Shown piece after piece: positions 15,127 to 21,188 of a stretch of DNA of 21,188 bases; position 1 is the stretch's first letter, and each line of letters opens with the position of its first letter. The stretch covers positions 4,053 through 25,240 of the forward strand of contig NZ_MRXX01000012.1 in assembly GCF_016642265.1 (NCBI RefSeq), read 5' to 3'. The position numbers and the translations under genes were made by a program. Origin of the DNA: Streptococcus lactarius (GTDB lineage Bacteria; Bacillota; Bacilli; Lactobacillales; Streptococcaceae). Below the pieces are notes generated by a model. It did no database searches and was not told where the DNA came from. It saw nothing but the letters and a program-made list of their open reading frames with translations.

Positions 15127-16020
15127 ATGTTAGAAATTAGACATTTAGAAAAAAGCTTTGGGAATAAGCAGGTCCTCTTTGGAGTGGATCTGACAGCTCA
15201 ACAAGGGCATATCCTTGGTTTAGTTGGGAAAAATGGGGCTGGGAAAACCACCATTTTCCACAGTATCTTGCGCTTTTTGGACTACAGCGGTGAGATCCGC
15301 CTAGATGGCAAAGCGATTAGCCAAGAGACTTACAAGGAAATTGGTTATTTGCCAGAAGAGCGCAGCCTCATGCCAAAACTCACGATTTTTGAGCAGGTCC
15401 GTTATTTGGCTGCTTTAAAAGGAATGAGCACTGCCGAGGTCAAGGAAAAATTACCGACTTGGATGGAAAAACTCCAAGTAAAAGGAAAATTAACCGATAA
15501 AATAAAGAGCCTTTCAAAAGGGAACCAACAAAAGGTTCAACTGATCATCACCTTGATTCATGAGCCTAAATTGATCATTTTAGATGAACCGTTTAGCGGG
15601 TTGGATCCGGTCAACACCGAAGTGCTCAAGCAGGTCATCTTTGAAGAAAAAGAGCGTGGAGCTACCATTATCTTTTCTGACCATGTCATGACCAATGTCG
15701 AAGAGTTGTGTGATGATCTCCTGATGATCCGTGATGGTTCGGTTGTCCTTTCAGGGCCTGTCCAAGAGGTCCGTAATAGCTACGGCAAGACTCGCCTCTT
15801 TGTCTCAAACGACTTTAGTATAGAAGAGCTAGAAGCTCTCCCACACGTGACCAAGGTGACCATGACCAAGCAAGGGACTTGGAAGCTGATCTTGGATGAT
15901 GCGTCAGCTGGTCCAGAATTATTTGACCGCTTGACCAAGGGCCACTACCTTGCGACCTTTGACCACCAAGCCCCAACTATTGATGAGATCTTTAAACTTG
16001 AATCAGGAGTAGAAGTATGA
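15127..16020 (+). CDS. ABC transporter ATP-binding protein (NatA/ABC-2 exporter type)
   Basis: The 297-aa cytosolic ATPase has Walker A GKNGAGKTT (34-42), the Q-loop replaced by the GYLPEERSL form (73-81) common in NatA/YhaQ-type exporters, signature LSKGNQQK (129-136), Walker B LIILDEPFSGLDP (149-161) and switch His186 (SDH). A C-terminal extension of about 80 residues follows, as in drug or sodium exporters. AAAGGAG lies upstream. The stop codon overlaps the start of the permease gene (ATGA), so the two are made together. The substrate is unknown; NatAB exports Na+, and others export antimicrobial peptides or drugs. Confidence 0.95.
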   Translation: MLEIRHLEKSFGNKQVLFGVDLTAQQGHILGLVGKNGAGKTTIFHSILRFLDYSGEIRLDGKAISQETYKEIGYLPEERSLMPKLTIFEQVRYLAALKGMSTAEVKEKLPTWMEKLQVKGKLTDKIKSLSKGNQQKVQLIITLIHEPKLIILDEPFSGLDPVNTEVLKQVIFEEKERGATIIFSDHVMTNVEELCDDLLMIRDGSVVLSGPVQEVRNSYGKTRLFVSNDFSIEELEALPHVTKVTMTKQGTWKLILDDASAGPELFDRLTKGHYLATFDHQAPTIDEIFKLESGVEV

Positions 16021-17231
16021 AACAGATGTTTGTCGTAATGAAAGAAACCTATATCAGACAAGTGAAATCATGGAGTTTTCTCTTCATGGTCTTGGGCCCT
16101 TTCCTCTTTTTAGGATTGGGTGTCGGAATCGGTTATTTGACGGATTCTTCTACAGATACGAAGAATCAGGTGGCCTTGGTAACCGAAGTGCCAGCTGTCA
16201 AAGAAAGCCTCAAAGGAACCGATGGCTTGACCTTGGATTACAAAGATGAAGCTGCAGCTAAAAAAGCCATCAAGGATGAGAAAGCCGCTGCTTACCTAAC
16301 GGTCGATGAAAAAGATGGCCAGCTAGAGGCCACTTATGTGGGTGATCAAGCCATGAAAACAGAATTGAAAAGTCTTGTCTCTGCGAAATTAAGCCAAGTC
16401 CAACAGGGGATCAATCTAGCGCGTGCCAATCTAAGCAAAGAGCAAGTCACAGCCTTGTCTCAACAGGTTTCTCTCAAAGAAAAAATTGATGAGAAAAAAG
16501 AAGGCTTGAAAATGGTACAAACCATGGTTGCAGGTGGTCTAGGAATGTTGCTTTATATGATTTTGATCTTCTACTCGAGTATCACAGCCCAAGAAGTGGC
16601 CAGTGAAAAGGGAACCAAGATCATGGAAGTGGTCTTCTCTAGTATCAAAGCAACCGACTATTTCATCGCACGCATGCTCGGACTCTTCGGAGTGATTTTT
16701 ACCCATATTTTTGTCTATGTGATTGGTTTGGTAGCTGTTTGGATCTTTAGAGCAGATATCCCTGTTGTCAAGGATATTCTCGCTCCAAACTCTCCAATTA
16801 CCCAGCACCTAGCAGAGTCGATCTCGCTTAATACCGTCTTCTTCATTATCCTTGGGATCTTTATGTATGTGGTGCTCTCTGCCTTCTTAGGCTCCACAGT
16901 TGCACGACCTGAAGATTCAGGAAAAGCGATTTCGCCACTAATGATGTTAGTTATCTTTAGCTTCCTTGGTGTAACCACCTTGGGAAGTGCCGGTGATGTC
17001 TTCTTATTGAAGATCGGTTCCTACATTCCATTCTTTTCAACCTTCTTCATGCCTTTCCGTACCATCAATGGCTATGCGACTGGTCTTGAATCTTGGGCTT
17101 CATTGGGAATTGCGGTCCTCTTTACCATCGTGGGAACAGTTCTCATTGCTCGAATCTACGCGAGCTTGATCCTCCAGACCGACGACCTCGGACCATGGAA
17201 GACCATCAAACGTGCTCTTAGCTATCGCTAA
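16017..17231 (+). CDS. ABC transporter permease (NatB/YhaP type, COG1668)
   Basis: A 404-aa ABC-2 type permease. A first span at about 17-40 (SFLFMVLGPFLFLGLGVGIG) is followed by a large extracellular Lys- and Asp-rich domain to about residue 165. A cluster of about five spans follows between 170 and 395. The EKGTKIMEVVFSSIKATDYF segment near 200 is the usual family motif. The charged extracellular domain is the feature that separates NatB-like from simple drug exporters. The 4-nt ATGA overlap with the ATPase shows translational coupling. A terminator lies 7 nt after the stop, so this is the last gene of the operon. Confidence 0.93.
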   Translation: MKQMFVVMKETYIRQVKSWSFLFMVLGPFLFLGLGVGIGYLTDSSTDTKNQVALVTEVPAVKESLKGTDGLTLDYKDEAAAKKAIKDEKAAAYLTVDEKDGQLEATYVGDQAMKTELKSLVSAKLSQVQQGINLARANLSKEQVTALSQQVSLKEKIDEKKEGLKMVQTMVAGGLGMLLYMILIFYSSITAQEVASEKGTKIMEVVFSSIKATDYFIARMLGLFGVIFTHIFVYVIGLVAVWIFRADIPVVKDILAPNSPITQHLAESISLNTVFFIILGIFMYVVLSAFLGSTVARPEDSGKAISPLMMLVIFSFLGVTTLGSAGDVFLLKIGSYIPFFSTFFMPFRTINGYATGLESWASLGIAVLFTIVGTVLIARIYASLILQTDDLGPWKTIKRALSYR

Positions 17232-17238
17232 TCAAACA

Positions 17239-17266
17239 AGCTCTCAGTTATTGCTGAGGGCTTTTT
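17239..17266 (+). terminator. Intrinsic terminator of the XRE/ABC operon
   Basis: AGCTCTCAG pairs with CTGAGGGCT (one wobble), with a short TTATTG loop and five T. Confidence 0.85.
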
Positions 17267-17313
17267 GAATGGAGGTTACAATTCTTTTGAAAGACTTGTC
17301 TCTAACTATTAAT

Positions 17314-17328
17314 AAATTGCAGAAAATT
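17314..17328 (+). promoter_or_regulatory. Candidate CodY box upstream of the paralogue array
   Basis: AAATTGCAGAAAATT matches the CodY consensus AATTTTCWGAAAATT at 13 of 15 positions. It lies 47 nt upstream of the array's -10. Such A+T-rich motifs can arise by chance. Confidence 0.35.
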
Positions 17329-17372
17329 TAGTATGTTTTTTCATGAAAGAAAGAGTATTTTTCTTCAAATTA

Positions 17373-17381
17373 TGATATGAT
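17373..17381 (+). promoter_or_regulatory. Extended -10 promoter of the paralogue array
   Basis: TGaTATGAT, with no clear -35. Transcription would start about 25-30 nt before the first ATG. It is the only promoter I see for all six genes. Confidence 0.5.
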
Positions 17382-17414
17382 GGATGGGAATAAAGAGAAT
17401 AGAGAAAAGGACGA

Positions 17415-18041
17415 ATGAGACTCTATATCAAAAGTAATTTTCAGAAAAAAATTACATTTACCACAAGAGAGCTTGTTTGGAAAATGTGGTTTAAGGAATG
17501 GCATGGTCATCCTATTACATACTCGAACGTCGGTGATGATGAGATGTTACAAGATGATTTTTATTTTGGAGTGAAGTTTGATAAATGGAGATTTAAGGAT
17601 GGACGGTGGAATCATATACCATATGACAAGAATGATCCATGGAATTCGTTTTCAGATGAAACAATTACATTAGAATTTGAGAAAACTTTTATCACAGAAT
17701 GGAGAGAGCGTGGAGAGTACCTGAGGATTGCTACGACACATACGGACATTTTAACGGTTGATAAACGTGCTATGTATATCATGGCAGTCGAGGTAGCTTC
17801 TGCTATTGATGGACTGATCAGTGAGGATGATAAGCAGACCTGGATGAATGTAGAGACTTTTAAGGAGTTGCACAAGGATATCTTATCCTTAAATTATGAT
17901 CAAGCAACAGATATCAGTGTTAAAGAATTGGAAAGGTTGAAGCCAGTTCGTGATCCACTTTGGGCAGAAGAAAAAAATCTGCAAGAAGAGTACATCGCTA
18001 TCCATGGTGAACGTGTTTATGACGATGAGGACGACGAGTGA
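17415..18041 (+). CDS. Array paralogue 1, unknown family, 208 aa
   Basis: First of six related genes; family not recognised. The N-terminal half starts MRLYIKSNF and carries ELVWKMWFKEW near residue 19, then a variable region to about 80. The C-terminal half has the family's conserved blocks: YLRIATTH (102-109), LTVDKRAMYIMA (113-124), ISEDDK (135-140), DPLW (180-183), EEYI (191-194), IHGE (196-199) and an acidic tail DDEDDE. There is no signal peptide or membrane span, so it should be cytosolic and acidic. AGG lies 5 nt before the ATG. The stop overlaps the next gene's GTG. A 184-bp stretch (17603-17786) is nearly identical to the same region of paralogue 4, with 3 mismatches. Base use is more A+T-rich than the housekeeping genes. 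Confidence 0.85.
   Translation: MRLYIKSNFQKKITFTTRELVWKMWFKEWHGHPITYSNVGDDEMLQDDFYFGVKFDKWRFKDGRWNHIPYDKNDPWNSFSDETITLEFEKTFITEWRERGEYLRIATTHTDILTVDKRAMYIMAVEVASAIDGLISEDDKQTWMNVETFKELHKDILSLNYDQATDISVKELERLKPVRDPLWAEEKNLQEEYIAIHGERVYDDEDDE
18027..18040 (+). promoter_or_regulatory. Ribosome binding site inside the acidic-tail codons (paralogue 1 to 2 junction)
   Basis: GAGGA (18027-18031) lies 6 nt before the GTG at 18038, within the codons for the DDEDDE tail. The same arrangement recurs at 18653-18657, 19881-19885 and 20507-20511, before the GTG starts at 18664, 19892 and 20518. Confidence 0.75.
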
Positions 18042-18667
18042 GAATTTATATTAAAGATGATTATACTAGAAAAGTGCCATTTGGGTACAGAGAACTCGCA
18101 TGGAAAATGTGGTTTAAGGAATGGAATGGTCAACCTATTACATATTCAAACGTCGGTGATGATGAGATGCTAAAAGATGATTTTTACTTTGTAGTAAGCT
18201 TTGATAAATGGCGTTTTTGTGACTCTAGATGGAATAATATTCCCTCTTATGATTTAAAAAATCCGTGGAATTCCTTTAAATATGAAAACATATCCCTTGA
18301 ATTTGAAAAAACTTTCATTACAGAGTGGAGAGAACGTGGGGATTATCTACGTATCGCAACCTCTCATACAGATGTGTTATCAGTTGATAAACGAGCTATG
18401 TATATCATGGCAGTCGAGGTTGCAGGTGCCATTGATGGTCAGATTAGCGAGGATGACAAAGAGACCTGGATGGATGTAGAGACTTTTAAGAAGTTGCACA
18501 AGGATGTTCTTTCACTGACTTATGATGAAGCGGTTGAAATTAGTTTGGAAGAATTAAAGACAATGGTGCCAGTAAGAGATCCTTTATGGGAAGAAGAAGA
18601 GCGCCTTCGTGAAGAATACATCAAAATCCATGGTGAACGTGTTTATGACGATGAGGACGACGAGTGA
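18038..18667 (+). CDS. Array paralogue 2, unknown family, 209 aa
   Basis: Begins (GTG)RIYIKDDYTRKVPFGYREL and ends YDDEDDE. The conserved C-terminal blocks match paralogue 1 closely (YLRIATSH, VDKRAMYIMAVEVAGAIDG, ISEDDKETW, RDPLWEEEE, IKIHGERVYDD). The N-terminal 50 residues match paralogue 4 best at the DNA level. The central variable part differs (SYDLKNPWNSFKYENISLEF against YDKNDPWNSFSDETITLEF in paralogue 1). The GTG start overlaps the preceding stop by 4 nt, and its ribosome binding site is supplied by the preceding acidic tail. No signal peptide or membrane span is present. Function is unknown. Confidence 0.85.
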   Translation: MRIYIKDDYTRKVPFGYRELAWKMWFKEWNGQPITYSNVGDDEMLKDDFYFVVSFDKWRFCDSRWNNIPSYDLKNPWNSFKYENISLEFEKTFITEWRERGDYLRIATSHTDVLSVDKRAMYIMAVEVAGAIDGQISEDDKETWMDVETFKKLHKDVLSLTYDEAVEISLEELKTMVPVRDPLWEEEERLREEYIKIHGERVYDDEDDE

Positions 18668-19272
18668 GACTATACATCAAAGGCGATTATACAAAAAAGA
18701 TACCTTATGGTTATTTGGAACTAGCTGGCAAAATGTGGTTTCCAGAGGATGAGCAGATTTCTTACTCAAATGCTGGGGACAATGATGCACTACAAGAAGA
18801 TTTTTCCTTGAATTTATCCTTGAGGAAAAGCACTGCGGATAAGAGATGGTCTAGTGTCCCCCTAAAGGAAGGGGTACGAAGTCTCTTTTCACATATTGAT
18901 GAATGTATTGATTTAGAGTTTGAGAATGCATTCGCTACAGATTATAATGAAAAAGGAGACTATCTCCGTATTTTAACAAAACATATAGAAGTTTTGACAG
19001 TTGATAAACGTGCTATGTATATTATGGCGATAGAAATTGCGACGGTTATTGACGGGCAAATTAGTGAGGATAATAAGGCTAGCTGGTTGACAATTGAAGA
19101 GTTTAAAAGAAAACATGAGGCGATTCTATCTCTAACTTTTGAAGAAGCAAATGAACGAAGTTTGGCAGAAATTAAAACAATGGATGTAGTAGACGATCCT
19201 CTTTGGGAGGAAGAAGCCAATCGTCGAAAAGAATATATACTAGCACATGGAGGCGATATCTCAGATTTATGA
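18664..19272 (+). CDS. Array paralogue 3, unknown family, 202 aa, divergent and lacking the acidic tail
   Basis: Begins (GTG)RLYIKGDYTKKIPYGYLEL. It is clearly of the same family (YLRILTKH, LTVDKRAMYIMAIEIATVIDG, ISEDNK, DDPLWEEE, EYILAHGG) but falls into a subgroup with paralogue 5. Shared features are the KEG motif in the variable part, AIEIAT in place of AxEVAx, and SLAEI/SLEEI with an ANE residue set. It ends GGDISDL instead of the DDEDDE tail. As a result it does not carry a nearby ribosome binding site for the next gene. GGAGG is present but lies 15 nt before the following ATG. Function is unknown. Confidence 0.83.
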   Translation: MRLYIKGDYTKKIPYGYLELAGKMWFPEDEQISYSNAGDNDALQEDFSLNLSLRKSTADKRWSSVPLKEGVRSLFSHIDECIDLEFENAFATDYNEKGDYLRILTKHIEVLTVDKRAMYIMAIEIATVIDGQISEDNKASWLTIEEFKRKHEAILSLTFEEANERSLAEIKTMDVVDDPLWEEEANRRKEYILAHGGDISDL

Positions 19273-19895
19273 GACTATATATCAAAGGTGATTATACTAG
19301 AAAAGTGCCTTTTGGATACAGAGAACTCGCATGGAAAATGTGGTTTAAAGAAAGAAATGGTCAAGAAATAAGTTTCTCACATGTCGGAGATGATGAGATG
19401 CTACAAGATGATTTCTTTTTTGGTGTACAATTTGATAAATGGCGATTTAATGATAAACGGTGGAATCATATACCATATGACAAGAATAATCCATGGAATT
19501 CGTTTTCAGATGAAACAATTACATTAGAATTTGAGAAAACTTTTATCACTGAATGGAGAGAGCGTGGAGAGTACCTTAGGATTGCTACGACACATACGGA
19601 CATTTTAACGGTTGATAAACGTGCTATGTATATCATGGCAATCGAGGTGGCTGGTGCAATTGATGGAAAAATTAGCGAGGATGACAAGCAAACCTGGATG
19701 GATGTAGAGACTTTTAAGGAGTTGCACAAGGATGTCTTATCATTAAGTTACGATCAAGCAACTGATATCAGTTTGGAGGAACTGAAAAGTTTGAAACCTG
19801 TAGAAGATCCTTTGTGGGATGAAGAAGAACGACTTCGTGAGGAATACATCAAAATCCATGGTGAACGTATTTATGACGATGAGGACGACGAGTGA
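19269..19895 (+). CDS. Array paralogue 4, unknown family, 208 aa, mosaic
   Basis: The ATG at 19269 overlaps the paralogue 3 stop (ATGA). A longer in-frame reading from 19203 would run inside paralogue 3 and is rejected because every member starts at MRLYIK. The first 30 residues (MRLYIKGDYTRKVPFGYREL) match paralogue 2 almost exactly in DNA. Positions 19457-19640 match paralogue 1 with 3 mismatches in 184 bp. The C-terminal end (DPLWDEEERLREEYIKIHGE) is again closer to paralogue 2. The gene therefore looks like a product of exchange between neighbours. It has the acidic tail and supplies GAGGA for the next GTG. Function is unknown. Confidence 0.85.
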   Translation: MRLYIKGDYTRKVPFGYRELAWKMWFKERNGQEISFSHVGDDEMLQDDFFFGVQFDKWRFNDKRWNHIPYDKNNPWNSFSDETITLEFEKTFITEWRERGEYLRIATTHTDILTVDKRAMYIMAIEVAGAIDGKISEDDKQTWMDVETFKELHKDVLSLSYDQATDISLEELKSLKPVEDPLWDEEERLREEYIKIHGERIYDDEDDE

Positions 19896-20521
19896 GACTA
19901 TATATTAAAGGCGATTACACCAAAGAAATTCCATTTGATTACATGGAACTAGCGAAGAGAATGTGGTTTGAGGAAAAAGATGGAATAGAGCCGGATTTGT
20001 CGTATGCTGGGTATCTAGAACTACCAATTGAGAAACTTTCTATCCACTTAAAATTAAATAAGTGGATGCATGATAATAGGTGGAGTAATGTTCAGATTAA
20101 GGAAGGGATAAAATATGATTTTTTATCCCATAAATATGAAGATATAGAGCTAGACTACGAAGATGCTATGATGTCGGACTTTCGTGAGAAAGGTGAATGT
20201 TTAAGAATCGCTACTAAGCACCTTGAACTCCTCACCGTTGATAAACGTGCTTTCTATATTATGGCGATAGAAATTGCGACTGCCATTGAGGGTCAAATCA
20301 GCGAAGATGACAAAGAGAGCTGGTTAAGTGTGGAGGAATTTAAAAATCGGCATGAAGATATCCTATCGATGAGTTATGAACAGGCTAATGAGCTGAGTCT
20401 GGAGGAAATTCCATTTATGGATGATGTGAGAGACCCAGTTTGGGCAGAAGATGACCACAGAAATGAAGAATACATCAAAATCCACGGAGAAGTGGAATTG
20501 GATGATGAGGACGACGAGTGA
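19892..20521 (+). CDS. Array paralogue 5, unknown family, 209 aa
   Basis: Begins (GTG)RLYIKGDYTKEIPFDYMEL and ends VELDDEDDE. It belongs with paralogue 3 (KEGIKYDFLSHKYEDIELDYED, LLTVDKRAFYIMAIEIATAI, ISEDDKESWLSVEEFK, RDPVW), but it kept the acidic tail. The central region is about seven residues longer than in paralogue 3. The typical WKMWF near residue 22 is KRMWF here. GTGA overlap with the preceding gene; cytosolic by appearance; function unknown. Confidence 0.84.
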   Translation: MRLYIKGDYTKEIPFDYMELAKRMWFEEKDGIEPDLSYAGYLELPIEKLSIHLKLNKWMHDNRWSNVQIKEGIKYDFLSHKYEDIELDYEDAMMSDFREKGECLRIATKHLELLTVDKRAFYIMAIEIATAIEGQISEDDKESWLSVEEFKNRHEDILSMSYEQANELSLEEIPFMDDVRDPVWAEDDHRNEEYIKIHGEVELDDEDDE

Positions 20522-21129
20522 AACTATATCTTAAAGGTAACTACGAAACTAGCATCTATCAAGACTGTATGGAATATCCTTGGAAAATGTGGTTCAAGGA
20601 ACGTAAGGGAGTGCAGGTTGGTTTTTCTTATGCACGTGATGATGACTTCTATTTTAGTGTTAGTTTGGATAAATTTTCTTCAAATGATGAGCGTTGGGGA
20701 ATGGCTGATTTTAGAGTAGGCAACGATCCTTGGGCGACTTTTAAGTATGAAGATATAAATTTAAATTTTGTAGATTCCTATGAAAGTGATGGACGAGAAA
20801 AAGGAAACTATCTACGAATCATCACGACTCATAAAGATATTCTAACGGTTGATAAGCGAGCTCTTTATATCATGGCAATTGAGGTAGCCTCTGCCATTGG
20901 TGGTCACATTAGCGAAGATGATAAGGAAACATGGCTGAGTATTGAAGAATTTAAAACGAAACATGCAGATTTGTTGCATTTGACCTACGACGAAGCAGTC
21001 GATATTAGTTTAGAAGAGATAAAGGTTATGAAAGTCATCGACGAGCCCCTCTGGGAAGAATTGGATAGGAAGCGTGAGGAGTATATCCGAATTCATGGAG
21101 AAGTGGAGTTGGATGACGAGGACGAATAA
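20518..21129 (+). CDS. Array paralogue 6, unknown family, 203 aa, last of the array
   Basis: Begins (GTG)KLYLKGNYETSIYQDCMEY. It is the most divergent at the N-terminus but has PWKMWFKER and the DDFYF motif. The C-terminal blocks are intact (YLRIITTH, DILTVDKRALYIMAIEVASAIGG, ISEDDKETWLSIEEFK, DEPLW, EEYIRIHGE). The tail is DDEDE followed by TAA, with no gene downstream in the window. The terminator begins 21 nt after the stop. Function is unknown. Confidence 0.84.
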   Translation: MKLYLKGNYETSIYQDCMEYPWKMWFKERKGVQVGFSYARDDDFYFSVSLDKFSSNDERWGMADFRVGNDPWATFKYEDINLNFVDSYESDGREKGNYLRIITTHKDILTVDKRALYIMAIEVASAIGGHISEDDKETWLSIEEFKTKHADLLHLTYDEAVDISLEEIKVMKVIDEPLWEELDRKREEYIRIHGEVELDDEDE

Positions 21130-21150
21130 GAAATTCTATTTTAACCTGAA

Positions 21151-21178
21151 AGAGGCTGGGACAAAAATCCTAGCCTCT
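21151..21178 (+). terminator. GAGGCT hairpin after the paralogue array
   Basis: AGAGGCTGGGA (21151-21161) pairs with TCCTAGCCTCT (21168-21178), one wobble, with a CAAAAA loop. The next bases (CAATTGTCTT) are only moderately T-rich and the window ends there. It is the same element as at 1-31, in the opposite orientation. Confidence 0.65.
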
Positions 21179-21188
21179 CAATTGTCTT

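Noticed and set aside
19203..19268. N-terminal extension of array paralogue 4
   Set aside because: It would overlap paralogue 3 by about 70 nt, while all members begin at M(R/K)xY(I/L)K with a 4-nt overlap.
17415..21129. CRISPR-like or satellite repeat array
   Set aside because: The periodicity is that of whole paralogous genes of about 610-630 bp with intact frames, not of short repeats and spacers.
17415..21129. Paralogue array as a toxin-immunity locus
   Set aside because: Attractive by analogy, but no toxin, secretion signal or LXG-type protein is present in the window, so I do not assign that function.

Overview
The window looks like the chromosome of an oral/mitis-type Streptococcus. 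The main reasons are the pheS–GNAT–pheT gene order, the PavA/FbpA-type RqcH protein, the T-box controlled TrpX-like binding protein, extended -10 (TGn) promoters, and the GAGGCTnGGACAAAA hairpins at both ends. Everything is read from sequence alone. No database search was possible.

Layout. Positions 1-1380 hold a minus-strand small acidic protein and a beta-propeller lactonase. Positions 1554-3948 hold an AI-2E family membrane protein translationally coupled to a TPR protein. Acetolactate decarboxylase follows with its own promoter and terminator. Next comes the first copy of a 301-bp structured repeat, then a minus-strand RqcH/FbpA (NFACT) gene. Positions 6897-8805 hold a candidate cre box, a tryptophan T-box leader, an orphan TrpX-type binding protein and a small ParB/Srx-like protein. 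A phenylalanine T-box then controls pheS, a GNAT acetyltransferase and pheT. The second, 300-bp copy of the structured repeat follows pheT. Positions 13696-17231 hold an operator-rich promoter and a five-gene operon: small membrane protein, XRE regulator, multi-pass membrane protein, ABC ATPase and ABC permease.

The last 3.7 kb (17415-21129) is the most unusual part. Six tandem paralogous genes of about 202-209 codons each overlap the next by exactly 4 nt. In four of the five junctions the start is GTG, and the codons for the acidic C-terminal tail also supply the next gene's Shine-Dalgarno sequence. I do not recognise the family. The N-terminal half is variable, the C-terminal half is conserved, and one member is a mosaic of two others. 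Their role is open; an immunity-type repertoire is one possibility, without direct evidence.

The second notable item is the 300-bp repeat pair. The two copies are about 91% identical, and several differences preserve base pairing, including one C-G to T-A compensatory change. This suggests a structured RNA or a hairpin-rich mobile repeat that I cannot assign to a known family. The two T-boxes can be assigned to Trp and Phe from the specifier codon and from the T-box base that pairs with the tRNA discriminator.
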